Shown: one piece after another, positions 40,591 to 48,694 of the stretch
How positions within the stretch are numbered: position 1 is the stretch's first letter
Layout of the letters: each line of letters opens with the position of its first letter
NCBI RefSeq assembly: GCF_030009775.1
Contig: NZ_JASCTH010000031.1
Coordinates: forward strand, 68,854 to 121,144
Length of the DNA stretch: 52,291 nucleotides
From: Actinoplanes sandaracinus
Lineage (GTDB): Bacteria; Actinomycetota; Actinomycetes; Mycobacteriales; Micromonosporaceae
Direction of reading: 5' to 3'
Translations under genes and position numbers: made by a program
The notes under the pieces: generated by a model
Databases searched by the model: none
The model's input: only the letters and a program-made list of their open reading frames with translations
Told to the model about the DNA's origin: nothing

Positions 40591-41415
40591 TCACGGTCTC
40601 ACCGGCGGCCGTCCCACGGGGTTGCGCAGGGCATCCGCGGTGAACGCGTCGCCCGGATAGAAGGATTCGATGCACAATTCCTCGACGGTGATGTCGAGGG
40701 GCGTGCCGAACGTCGCCACCGTGCTGAAGAAGGTGACCTCCCCCAGATCGGTACGGACCCGCAGAGGCACCATGATCCGGCCCGGTCCGGGCGCGTCGAG
40801 GTCGGGTTCGGGCTGGTCGCACGGATATCCGTGCAGTTCCTCCGCCAACTCGGCCAGGCGCGGGTCGCCGCTGAACGACACCTGCCGATGCAGCCGGTGC
40901 AGAAGATGCGCGCGCCACTCGCCCAGATTGACGATGTGCGGGGCCAGCCCGTCCGGGTGCAGGCTGGCCCGCAGCACGTTGGCGTGCGGCGGGGTCAGCA
41001 GCGCCGGGGACACCCGGCTGGTCATCAGCCCCAGCGCGGCGTTGGCGTCGACGATGTTCCAGTACCGGTCGACGACGACGGCCGGGTACGGCTCGTGGCC
41101 GGTCAGCACCTGGCGCACCGCGTCGCGGACGGCGCGCATCACCGGGGCCTGCAACGGTGTCTCCGGGTAGGCGGGGGCGTATCCGGCGGCGAGCAGCATC
41201 CGGTTGCGCTCGCGCAGCGGGAGGTCGAGACGGTCGGCGAGTTGCAGGACCATGTCGCGGCTCGGGGTGGACCGTCCGGTCTCGACGAAGCTGAGGTGCC
41301 GGGCGGAGACGTCCGCCTTCAGGGAGAGTTCGAGCTGGCTGAGCCGGCGGCGCCGGCGCCACTCGCGCAGCAGCGCGCCGACGGTGGCCGGCTGGGTACC
41401 CGAGAGAACCGTCAT
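40591..41415 (-). CDS. XRE-family regulator with MmyB-like ligand-binding domain
   Basis: This 274-aa protein has an N-terminal helix-turn-helix (residues about 12-70; LREWRRRRRLSQLELSLKADVSARHLSFVETGRSTPSRDMV) and a C-terminal MmyB-like domain (about 105-260; YPAVVVDRYWNIVDANAALG, then HPDGLAPHIVNLGEWRAHLL). The C-terminal domain binds fatty-acid-like ligands in related proteins. The gene is divergent from an NTF2-like protein, its likely target, and lies upstream of the di-iron operon. The start is an ATG at 41415. Confidence 0.9.
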   Translation of the reverse strand: MTVLSGTQPATVGALLREWRRRRRLSQLELSLKADVSARHLSFVETGRSTPSRDMVLQLADRLDLPLRERNRMLLAAGYAPAYPETPLQAPVMRAVRDAVRQVLTGHEPYPAVVVDRYWNIVDANAALGLMTSRVSPALLTPPHANVLRASLHPDGLAPHIVNLGEWRAHLLHRLHRQVSFSGDPRLAELAEELHGYPCDQPEPDLDAPGPGRIMVPLRVRTDLGEVTFFSTVATFGTPLDITVEELCIESFYPGDAFTADALRNPVGRPPVRP

Positions 41416-41552
41416 GCCGGCCAGTCTTCCGGCCGCGCGATCCGGCGTCCATTACCTGCCGGGTAATCGACGGGCCACCGGACCGGCTGCCATATTCCTC
41501 CCGGCTGCACGGCGACCTCGCCGGAGGAGCCCCGACTAAAGGGAGTGGACAC

Positions 41553-41921
41553 ATGAGCGACTTCGCCGGAATCGTCGACGACTACCTGGCCGTCTGGAAC
41601 GAACCCGACGCCGACGCGCGGGCCGTACGGATCGCCGAGATGTTCGCCGCCGAGGCGGCCTACACCGACCCGATGGCCGCAGTCACCGGTCACGAGGGCA
41701 TCAGCGCGCTCATCGGCGGCGCCCGGGCCCAGTTCCCCGGCATGGTGTTCAGCTCCGGCGGCACCGTCGACGCCCACCACGACATCGCCCGGTTCACCTG
41801 GCACCTGGCGCCGCCCGGCGCGGTCGAGCCGCTGGTGGTCGGCTTCGACGTGATCAGGGTGGACGGAGCGGGCCGGATCGCCGACGTGCTCGGTTTCCTG
41901 GACCGGGTCCCGCAGGCCTGA
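41553..41921 (+). CDS. NTF2-like/SnoaL-like small protein
   Basis: This 122-aa protein has the cone-shaped alpha+beta barrel pattern of the SnoaL/NTF2 superfamily: DDYLAVWNEPDADARAVRIAEMFAAEAAYTDP at the start, then GHEGISALIGGARAQFP and GFDVIRVDGAGRIADVLGFLD. The family includes isomerases and cyclases as well as binding proteins, so the activity is open. The ATG at 41553 has AAGGGAG at 41539-41545 with a 7-nt spacing. It is divergent from the XRE regulator (137-bp gap) and probably controlled by it. Confidence 0.85.
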   Translation: MSDFAGIVDDYLAVWNEPDADARAVRIAEMFAAEAAYTDPMAAVTGHEGISALIGGARAQFPGMVFSSGGTVDAHHDIARFTWHLAPPGAVEPLVVGFDVIRVDGAGRIADVLGFLDRVPQA

Positions 41922-41939
41922 CCGGACGGGCCCGCCGTT

Positions 41940-42692
41940 TCACTCGTCCGAAGAGGCGATGTCGCCGCCACGAGGGATCATGCCGGCGGCGAGGTCCGGC
42001 GCCGGCACGGTCATGGCGCGGACGGACCCCTCGACGCCGAGGATGTGCGCGGCTGCCAGCATGCGGGCGCGTTCGCTGTCGCGGTCGGCGATCGCCTGGT
42101 AGATCATCTGATGCTCCGTGACCGTGCGGGCGTCGGCCCCGGCGTCGACGCGGCCGCGCCACATCCGGGCGCGCACCGTGTGCCCCGAGGCGTTCTCGAC
42201 CAGTGCGGCCAGCACCGGGTTCCCGCACCGAGCGGTGATCAGGTGGTGGAATGCCCGGTCGTTCGCCATCAGCCGCTCGTGGTCGACGGCCGGCGTCTGG
42301 ACCAGGGCGTGGGACTCCCTCAACAGACGCCGCAGCTCGGCCAGTTCGGCGTCGGTGAGGCGGTTGACGGCCAGTGCCGTGGCCTCTGGTTCGAGGAGCC
42401 GGCGAACGTGCAGGAACTGCAGTTCGCCGGCTTCGCCGTGCAGTTCGGCGACGAACGCCATGCCGTCCAGCAGCAGGTCGGGCGCGAGGCTCGTGACATA
42501 GGTGCCGTCGCCCTGCCGGGTCTGCAACACCTTCAGCGTGGTGAGCGCCCGGACCGCCTCGCGCAACGTGTTGCGGGAGACGCCGAGGCCGGCGGCCAGA
42601 TCCTTCTCGACCGGCAACTTGTCGCCGGGCCGGAGCTCGCCGTCGACCAGCATCTGCTTGATCCGGCCGATCGTCGACTCGATGGCGCCCAT
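41940..42692 (-). CDS. GntR-family regulator, FadR subfamily (FCD domain)
   Basis: This 250-aa regulator has an N-terminal GntR winged helix (RIKQMLVDGELRPGDKLPVE, then SRNTLREAVRALTTLKVLQTRQGDGTYV) and a C-terminal FCD ligand domain (about 85-230) that binds organic acids or sugar acids, with potential metal-binding His and Asp residues (NDRAFHHLI; H at EHQMIY). It is divergent from the importer operon at 42939 and is probably its repressor. A palindrome 16-36 nt upstream of its start suggests self-regulation. A sugar acid such as fuconate is a plausible ligand given FucD nearby (inference). Confidence 0.92.
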   Translation of the reverse strand: MGAIESTIGRIKQMLVDGELRPGDKLPVEKDLAAGLGVSRNTLREAVRALTTLKVLQTRQGDGTYVTSLAPDLLLDGMAFVAELHGEAGELQFLHVRRLLEPEATALAVNRLTDAELAELRRLLRESHALVQTPAVDHERLMANDRAFHHLITARCGNPVLAALVENASGHTVRARMWRGRVDAGADARTVTEHQMIYQAIADRDSERARMLAAAHILGVEGSVRAMTVPAPDLAAGMIPRGGDIASSDE

Positions 42693-42707
42693 GACATGCT
42701 CCGGTCG

Positions 42708-42728
42708 TCAATTGATCCCATGAATCGA
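42708..42728. promoter_or_regulatory. Imperfect palindrome, candidate GntR operator
   Basis: A 21-bp imperfect palindrome has arms TCAATTGAT and ATGAATCGA around CCC, with seven of nine arm positions matching. It lies in the AT-rich gap between the GntR gene and the importer, 16 nt from the GntR start. A related half-site, ATCGGGTCAAT, occurs at 42857-42867, so two regulator dimers might bind. A short exact palindrome, CCATTAATGG, is at 42775-42784. Confidence 0.5.
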
Positions 42729-42826
42729 CCGAACGATACGAGGGAAATGTGCCTGGAGTCAAGAAGTGCTTCCTCCATTAATGGCGAGATAACGTGATAT
42801 ATAGCAGCGCCGTCCTTTCATGCTCG

Positions 42827-42855
42827 TTGTGTCGTCCGTATTTGACGCCTATAGA
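42827..42855 (+). promoter_or_regulatory. Candidate promoter of the permease-led importer operon
   Basis: TTGTGT (42827-42832), a 17-bp spacer and TATAGA (42850-42855) form a plausible SigA-type promoter reading towards the permease gene at 42939. The gap is distinctly AT-richer than its surroundings. The half-site ATCGGGTCAAT lies directly downstream, where a bound repressor would block initiation. Confidence 0.5.
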
Positions 42856-42938
42856 CATCGGGTCAATCCAGGGTTAGATTCCGGCTAATCAGCGCAGCGC
42901 CTGCTCACCAGCCACGTCCGGCCATGGTGGAGGTATCG

Positions 42939-44084
42939 ATGGCATCCGACGCCACTGAGCGTGACGCCCACCCGAACACGGCATCCGACGGTCACGGTGC
43001 CGCGGCCACATTCGGCGCATCGAGAATGGATTGGCCGGCGGGGTACCTGCCGAAAGGCTCCACCCCGGCCGGCGGCGGCTCCGGTTCGCCGCTCGCCGGT
43101 CCGCGCCGCGATCCGGGCGGCCTGGGCCTCGCCGCCCTGCGGGTCGGCCCGGCCCTGATGTTGCTGGTCGTGGTGCTGGCCGCGGGCGCGCTGTCGCCGG
43201 TGTTCTTCACGACTCGCAACCTCGGCAACGTGCTCAGCCAGACGGCGGTCATCGCGATCCTCGCGCTCGCCCAGCTGCTGGTGATCGTGACCCGGGGCAT
43301 CGACCTGTCCGTCGGGTCGACGCTGGCGCTGTCGGCGGTGGCCGGGGCCCTGGTGTTCGGATCGATGGAGTCCGGTCCGCTGGTCATCCTGGCCATGCTC
43401 GCCACCGGTGCGGTGGTCGGCGCGGTCAACGGGGGAGTGCTGGTCTGGGGCCGGCTGCCGCACCCGTTCATCATGACCCTGGCCATGCTGAGCATCGCCC
43501 GTGGCCTGGCGCTGTGGCTGTCGGGTGGGCAGCCGATCAGCGGCATGCCGGAGGTGGTCCAGCGTATCGGCGGCGGCTCGATCGGATGGTTTCCCTATTC
43601 GGCGTTCCTGGTCGTCGGACTGGCGCTGATGACGTTGCTGCTCACCAGGGCGATGGTCTGGGGCCGCTGGATCTTCGCGGTGGGCGGCAACCCGGATGCG
43701 GCACGCCGGGCCGCCATCCCGGTCAAGGGCGTGGTCGTCTCGGTGTACGTGATCAGCGGGCTGGCGGCCGGAATCGCCGCGGTCGTCAACGCCGGCCGCC
43801 TCAACGGAGGCTCGCCCACGTTCGGTGAACTCGCCGAGCTGGACGCGATCGCCGCCGTGGTGATCGGCGGGGCGAGCTTTCACGGCGGCCGTGGGCATGT
43901 CGGCAACGCGCTCGTGGGGGCACTCATGATCGGGGTCATTCGCAACGCCATGAACCTGCTCGACGTCAACGCGTTCCTGCAGCCGATCGTGATCGGTGTC
44001 GTGATCGTGCTCGCCGTCGAACTGGACGTGGTCCGCGGGCTCCTGGAGGAGCGGCTCCGGATCCTCCAGGCGGCGCGGTCATGA
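42939..44084 (+). CDS. Sugar ABC transporter permease (RbsC/FrcB-like)
   Basis: This 381-aa inner-membrane permease has a long soluble N-terminal extension of about 65 residues rich in Gly, Pro and Ser, then about nine membrane spans. Motifs include VTRGIDLSVGSTLALSAVAG, VAVVNAGRLNGG-type loops and the ATPase-contact loop FAVGGNPDAARRAAIPV. The ATG at 42939 has GGAGG at 42929-42933 (spacing 5) and is better than the ATG at 42924. Its stop overlaps the ATPase start by ATGA. It is the first gene of an importer operon facing the GntR regulator. Confidence 0.93.
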   Translation: MASDATERDAHPNTASDGHGAAATFGASRMDWPAGYLPKGSTPAGGGSGSPLAGPRRDPGGLGLAALRVGPALMLLVVVLAAGALSPVFFTTRNLGNVLSQTAVIAILALAQLLVIVTRGIDLSVGSTLALSAVAGALVFGSMESGPLVILAMLATGAVVGAVNGGVLVWGRLPHPFIMTLAMLSIARGLALWLSGGQPISGMPEVVQRIGGGSIGWFPYSAFLVVGLALMTLLLTRAMVWGRWIFAVGGNPDAARRAAIPVKGVVVSVYVISGLAAGIAAVVNAGRLNGGSPTFGELAELDAIAAVVIGGASFHGGRGHVGNALVGALMIGVIRNAMNLLDVNAFLQPIVIGVVIVLAVELDVVRGLLEERLRILQAARS

Positions 44085-44842
44085 CCGCGCCGAGCCCGCC
44101 CGCGCTCAGCGTCCGGGGGGCGGCGAAGCGTTTCGGCGCGGTGGTGGCACTGGACGGCGTGGACATCCAGGTCCGGCGGGGCGAGGTGCTGGCCCTGCTC
44201 GGCGACAACGGCGCCGGCAAGTCGACGCTCATCAAGTGCGTCTCCGGGGTGCACCGGCTGGACGCCGGAACAGTGGAGATGGACGGCGTGCCGGTCGACC
44301 TGGGCTCGCCGGCGGACGCCCGGGCCCTCGGCATCGAGACCGTGTACCAGGACCTGGCGTTGTTCGACAATCTCGACCCGGCGGCGAACTTCTACGCCGG
44401 ACGGGAGATGACCACACCACGATGGCTGCCCCGAGGGCTCCGGCTGGTCCGCCGGCGAGCCATGGCCGAGGCGACCGTGGTGGTGCTCCGCCGGCTCGCG
44501 GTGGGCGTGGCCGACCTGACCACTCCGGTGGGGCTGATGTCCGGTGGCCAGCGGCAGGCCGTCGCCGTCGCGCGGGCCGCCGCGTTCGCGACGAACGTGG
44601 TGATTCTCGACGAGCCCACGGCCGCGCTGGGCGTACGGGAGTCCCGCCATGTCCTCGACCTGATAGCGCGACTGCGCGCCGAAGGACTCGCGATCATCGT
44701 CGTGTCACACGCGATGGATCACGTGATGGAGATGGCGGACCGGGCCGTGGTGCTGCGCCGCGGCCGTGCGGTCGGGGAGCTTGTTCCCCGGCCGGAGAAC
44801 AAGGAACAGATCGTGTCGCTGATCGTCGGCGGTAACGGCTGA
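44081..44842 (+). CDS. Sugar ABC transporter ATP-binding protein, single NBD (FrcA-like)
   Basis: This 253-aa ATPase drives the permease before it. Walker A GDNGAGKST is at 41-49, the Q-loop in TVYQDLALFD, the signature MSGGQ at 153-157, Walker B in VVILDEPTAALG and the switch histidine in VVSHAMD. The M in place of L in the signature is a mild variation. Like the other two importers here it is single-domain. It shares an ATGA overlap with the permease and is followed by the binding-protein gene after about 130 nt. Confidence 0.93.
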   Translation: MTAPSPPALSVRGAAKRFGAVVALDGVDIQVRRGEVLALLGDNGAGKSTLIKCVSGVHRLDAGTVEMDGVPVDLGSPADARALGIETVYQDLALFDNLDPAANFYAGREMTTPRWLPRGLRLVRRRAMAEATVVVLRRLAVGVADLTTPVGLMSGGQRQAVAVARAAAFATNVVILDEPTAALGVRESRHVLDLIARLRAEGLAIIVVSHAMDHVMEMADRAVVLRRGRAVGELVPRPENKEQIVSLIVGGNG

Positions 44843-44884
44843 CGCTCCTGCCGGCGCAGCGGTGCAACAGCCATCGTCGCGGCC

Positions 44885-44944
44885 CTGGTCGGCGCAGGTG
44901 AGATCGGCGCGAACGAATTCGGCGCGAACGAGATCGGCGTGGAC
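44885..44944 (+). repeat. 15-bp imperfect tandem repeats in binding-protein leader
   Basis: Three clear units, GAGATCGGCGCGAAC (44900), GAATTCGGCGCGAAC (44915) and GAGATCGGCGTGGAC (44930), are preceded by a degenerate fourth (44885-44899). They sit directly between the ATPase gene and the ribosome-binding site of the binding-protein gene. They may shape mRNA folding and help over-express the binding protein, or have arisen by slippage. Confidence 0.6.
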
Positions 44945-44969
44945 GAGAAAGGTCAACGGAGGAAAAGAC

Positions 44970-45914
44970 ATGCGAACAAGATCGATGATGGCGATTGCCG
45001 TGGCGAGTCTGATGCTGGCCGCCTGCTCTTCCGGCGGAGATTCCGGGAATGGCGATCCGGGCGCCGGTGAAAAACTGAAGGTCGGTTTCATCACCAAATT
45101 CCCGGTGGATTTCTACGACATCATGGTCGAGGCGGTACAGGAGTACGACGCCGGCCATGACGACGTCGAGGTCGTCTACGGCCAGGGCAAGAGTGGAACG
45201 GACGACGAAGGGGAGATCAACGCCATCGAGAACATGATCGCGAAGGACGTCGAAGCCATCGCGATCACGCCGACCAGCCCGGCCGTGCGGACCGCGCTGG
45301 ACAAGGCGGTCAAGGCCGGCATCGAGGTGGTGCTCGTGGACAACGACATCCCCGGCTGGAACGGCAAGAGCTCGGTGGTGGCCACCGACAACCTGGCGGG
45401 CGGCAGACTCGCCGGCGCCTGGCTGGCCGACCGGCTGCCGGCCGGCGCGACCATCGCGATCCTGCAGGGCCGGATCGGCAACCCCTCGCTCGACGACCGG
45501 GTCAAGGGTCTCAAGGAGACGCTAGGCAGCAAGGCGACAGTGGTGGGCGAGCCGGCCACCGACTGCGACCAGACCAAGGGCCTCAACGCGGCTCAGGACC
45601 TGCTCGCCGCCCATCCGACCCTGACCGCCGTCTACGGCGCGTGTGGACCTCCGATCGTCGGCGCCCTCCAGGCCGTCAAGTCGGCCGGCAAGAAGCCGGG
45701 CGACCTGACCGTGGTCGGCTTCGACGCGTCACCGGACGAACTGACCGCGATCAAGGCCGGCGACCAGGCCGCGTCCGTCGCGCAGTTCCCCGCCAAGATG
45801 GGCTCGCTCGGCATCGAGACCGCGGTGGCGGCGGCCCGGGGCCAGTCGGTCCAGCCCAGCATCGACACCGGCACCGAGATGGTCACGAAAGACAACGCCG
45901 CCTCCTTCGGCTGA
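44970..45914 (+). CDS. Sugar ABC transporter substrate-binding lipoprotein
   Basis: This 314-aa protein is a periplasmic-binding-protein-like sugar receptor (LacI/RbsB-type type-I fold) anchored to the membrane by a lipobox, LMLAAC with C19. The mature domain starts KLKVGFITKFPVDFYDIMVE and has typical strands AIAITPTSP, VVLVDNDIPG, VVATDNLAGGRLAG and LTVVGFDASP. GGAGG at 44958-44962 precedes the ATG. It is the third gene of the operon, giving the importer a complete set. The ligand is unknown; the GntR regulator may respond to a metabolite of it. Confidence 0.93.
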   Translation: MRTRSMMAIAVASLMLAACSSGGDSGNGDPGAGEKLKVGFITKFPVDFYDIMVEAVQEYDAGHDDVEVVYGQGKSGTDDEGEINAIENMIAKDVEAIAITPTSPAVRTALDKAVKAGIEVVLVDNDIPGWNGKSSVVATDNLAGGRLAGAWLADRLPAGATIAILQGRIGNPSLDDRVKGLKETLGSKATVVGEPATDCDQTKGLNAAQDLLAAHPTLTAVYGACGPPIVGALQAVKSAGKKPGDLTVVGFDASPDELTAIKAGDQAASVAQFPAKMGSLGIETAVAAARGQSVQPSIDTGTEMVTKDNAASFG

Positions 45915-45996
45915 TCTGCCGCGCATTCCGGGCGTGGCCGGCGGACGCGATGAACTCTCATCGTCCTCAGCTATCGAAGAAACCAGGCGGATAACG

Positions 45997-46015
45997 TCAC
46001 GAACGACGTTCGTGA
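45997..46015. promoter_or_regulatory. 19-bp palindrome between the two carbohydrate operons
   Basis: TCACGAAC-GAC-GTTCGTGA has perfect 8-bp arms and a 3-nt centre. It lies 82 bp after the binding-protein stop and about 110 bp before the promoter of the next operon, in a 416-bp gap (45915-46330). It could end the first operon or be an operator for a sugar-responsive regulator. Apart from this palindrome and the promoter at 46123, the gap shows nothing I recognise. Confidence 0.45.
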
Positions 46016-46122
46016 GCGCGCGGGAGAGGGCGGCGAGCCATCCGCTCCTCGCAAGCCTGGGTTGATTTCGAGATCCGGGTGGACGCGGATACTCCGCAGC
46101 TCGGAAAGCATATTGATCGACG

Positions 46123-46152
46123 TTGACAGTGTTTCTGGCCGGATTGTAGCGT
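46123..46152 (+). promoter_or_regulatory. Candidate promoter of epimerase-led operon
   Basis: A perfect TTGACA (46123-46128), an 18-bp spacer and TAGCGT (46147-46152) form a promoter about 180 bp upstream of the aldose 1-epimerase start. TTGATC just before it recurs in the GntR-side palindrome at 42708, so the same regulator might act here (inference). Confidence 0.5.
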
Positions 46153-46330
46153 CAATGTGAACTCTTGGTTTCGGGCATGTGTCCAGCCGGTTTCCGCTGG
46201 CTGGTGGAACGCATGACGAGACGCTCCATACCCCGCTCGGGGTGCTTAGTCCCGATCCCCGGGTGGGCTCTTCCCATTTCGCTTTGCCCTGCCACGCGTC
46301 GGCGCGGCACCTCTCGAGAGAGGCGAGCAA

Positions 46331-47507
46331 ATGCACAGGATCTCATTCGGCAAAACCGCTGTCCGGGCCGGCGCGGCGGCTTTGCTGGCCGCTGGTCTGG
46401 GTACGGTCACGGCCTCCACCTCGTATGCGGGCGGCCGCGCGACGATCACCAAACAGGCCTGGGGAACCACCGCCTCGGGTGTGGCCGTTGATCGGTACAC
46501 CCTGTCCGTCGACGGATTGCGGGTACGCGTTCTCACGTACGGCGGAATCCTGCAGAGCATCGAGACGCCGGACCGGCGCGGCAGGACTGCCAACGTGACG
46601 TTGGGTTTCGACGATCTCCGTGACTACGAGGAGAAGAGCCCGTACTTCGGCTGCATCACCGGCCGGTACGCCAACCGCATCGCCAAGGGGCAGTTCACGC
46701 TGGACGGTGTGCGGTACCAACTGCCGGTCAACAACGAACCGAACAGTCTGCACGGCGGCACGACCGGTTTCGGCAAGCACGTGTGGAAGGCGACCCCGCT
46801 GACCACGGACGGCGGTGTGGCGCTGCGCCTGCAGTTCACCAGCCCGGGACGGGGACCAGGGGTACCCGGGCGCGCTGACGGCCACGGTGACCTACACGGT
46901 GACCGGCAGGCGGGAGATCCGGATGGACTACGTGGCCACGACCACCGAGGCGACGGTGGTGAACCTGACCAACCACGCGTACTTCAACCTGGCCGGTGAG
47001 GGTTCCGGCACGATCGACGGTCACCAGTTGACGCTGAACGCGAGCCGGTACACGCCGGTGGACGCGACATTGATCCCGACCGGCGCGATCGACCGGGTCG
47101 CGGGCACGCCGATGGACTTCCGCAAGCCGACTGCGATCGGGGCCCGCAACCGGGACGGCTTCGGTCAACTGGTGATCGGCCGGGGTTACGACCACAACTG
47201 GGTGCTGGACCGCAAGGACGACAGCTACCGCGAGCTCGAGGTGGCGGCCCGGGCGACCGATCCGTCGAGCGGCCGGCGGTTGACGGTGCTGACCACGGAG
47301 CCGGGCATCCAGTTCTACGGCGGGAACTTCCTGGACGGCACGCTGGTCGGCACGTCCGGCCGGATGTACCGGATGGGCGACGGGTTCGCGCTGGAGACGC
47401 AGCACTACCCGGACTCGCCGAACCACGCGAACTTCCCGTCGACCGTCCTACGGCCGGGACAGACCTATCGGACGACCACTGTCTATCAGTTCGGTGTAGC
47501 GCGCTGA
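46331..47507 (+). pseudogene. Aldose 1-epimerase (GalM-like), secreted, frameshifted as read
   Basis: The gene encodes a mutarotase that interconverts alpha and beta sugars. It begins with a signal peptide (MHRISFGKTAVRAGAAALLAAG, then ASTSYA) and carries LTYGGILQSIETPDR, GCITGRYANRIAKGQF and NSLHGGTTGFGKHVW in one frame. After about 46848 the family sequence continues in the +1-shifted frame: DGDQGYPGALTATVTYTV, NLTNHAYFNLAG (catalytic His) and FALETQHYPDSPNH (catalytic Glu). Removing one G from the GGG at 46846-46848 restores one frame of about 391 aa. It may be a sequencing error or a true disabling mutation. Its ribosome-binding site is GAGAGAGGCGAG. It is the first gene of an operon with the next importer. 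Confidence 0.85.
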
Positions 47508-47527
47508 CCAAGCGAACAAAGGAGTGC

Positions 47528-48655
47528 ATGATGCGTGCTGTTGACCCTTCGGTCGTTGCGGCGGCCGACAGACTCGGGCACGGGAGCGTCTCGCGCCGTC
47601 GGCTGCTGGCCGGCACGGGTCTGATGAGTGCTTCGCTGGCGGCGGCCGGTTTGTTGTCGGCGTGCAGCCAGGACGAGCCGATCGCGGACGCGATCGGGAA
47701 CTTCCCGAAGACGCCGAACTGGAAGTTCGTGTTCATCAACCACGTCACCACTAACCCGTTCTTCACCCCGGCCCAGTACGGCGCGGAAGACGCGTGCAAG
47801 CTGCTCGGCTGCAGCTTCCAGTGGACCGGTTCGGCGAACTCCGTGGTCGCCGAGATGGTGAACGCGACCAACACCGCGATCAGCGGCAAGGCCGACGGTC
47901 TCGCCCTGGCCGTGGTCGACAAGACCGCGTTCCGGGCTCCGGTCGACCAGGCCCTGGATGCCGGGATTCCGGTGGTGTCGTACAACGCCGACGGCGCCCG
48001 CGACGACGTGGGCACCAACCGGCTGGCCTACGTCGGGCAGGGCCTGTACGAGTCCGGGTACGCCCTCGGCCAGCGGGCGCTGACCCAGGTGCAGTCCGGC
48101 GAGGTGGTCGGGTTCATCGCCACCCCGGGCCAGCTGAACATTCAGCCGCGGATCGACGGGGCGCAGCAGGCGTTCACGGACGCCGGCGGCGGGGTCACCT
48201 TCACCGCGGTGGCCACCAACGCGGATGTCACCAAAGGACTGTCCATCATCGACGCGTACGCCCAGGGCCACCCGAACCTGGCCGGCATGCTCGCCGTGGA
48301 CGCCGGCTCGACCCAGTCGATCGGCCAGACGGTCAAGAAATACGACATGCGCGGCAAAGGGCTGAAGGTGGCCGGCGGGTTCGACCTGATCCCGGAGACC
48401 CTTGCCGCGATCAAGGCCGGCGACCTCGACTACACCATCGACCAGCAGCCGTACCTGCAGGGCTTCCTGCCGGTGCTCTACCTGTATCTCTACAAGGTCA
48501 CCGGCGGCCTCATCTCGCCGCCGCAGACCAACACCGGCCTGCTGTTCGTGACGAAGGACAACGTCACCCAGTACCAGACCACCCAGACCCGCTACGAGGG
48601 TTCGGCCACCGACGTGAAACTCGTCGAGCGGTCCGGGCCCATCGCCCACGAATGA
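47528..48655 (+). CDS. Sugar ABC transporter substrate-binding lipoprotein, Tat-type signal
   Basis: This 375-aa type-I binding protein carries a twin-arginine signal (SRRRLLAGTGLMSASLAAAG) with a lipobox LLSAC (C46), so it is probably exported folded and lipid-anchored. The mature domain begins NWKFVFINHVTTNPFFTPAQ and includes GLALAVVDKTAF, IPVVSYNADG and VAGGFDLIPETLAAI, as in RbsB/XylF-like sugar receptors. AAGGAG precedes the ATG at 47528. It lies 20 nt after the epimerase gene and 39 nt before its permease. Confidence 0.93.
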   Translation: MMRAVDPSVVAAADRLGHGSVSRRRLLAGTGLMSASLAAAGLLSACSQDEPIADAIGNFPKTPNWKFVFINHVTTNPFFTPAQYGAEDACKLLGCSFQWTGSANSVVAEMVNATNTAISGKADGLALAVVDKTAFRAPVDQALDAGIPVVSYNADGARDDVGTNRLAYVGQGLYESGYALGQRALTQVQSGEVVGFIATPGQLNIQPRIDGAQQAFTDAGGGVTFTAVATNADVTKGLSIIDAYAQGHPNLAGMLAVDAGSTQSIGQTVKKYDMRGKGLKVAGGFDLIPETLAAIKAGDLDYTIDQQPYLQGFLPVLYLYLYKVTGGLISPPQTNTGLLFVTKDNVTQYQTTQTRYEGSATDVKLVERSGPIAHE

Positions 48656-48694
48656 CCCGCCCGGGGGTGACCGAACAGTGAGTGGAGTGGACTG

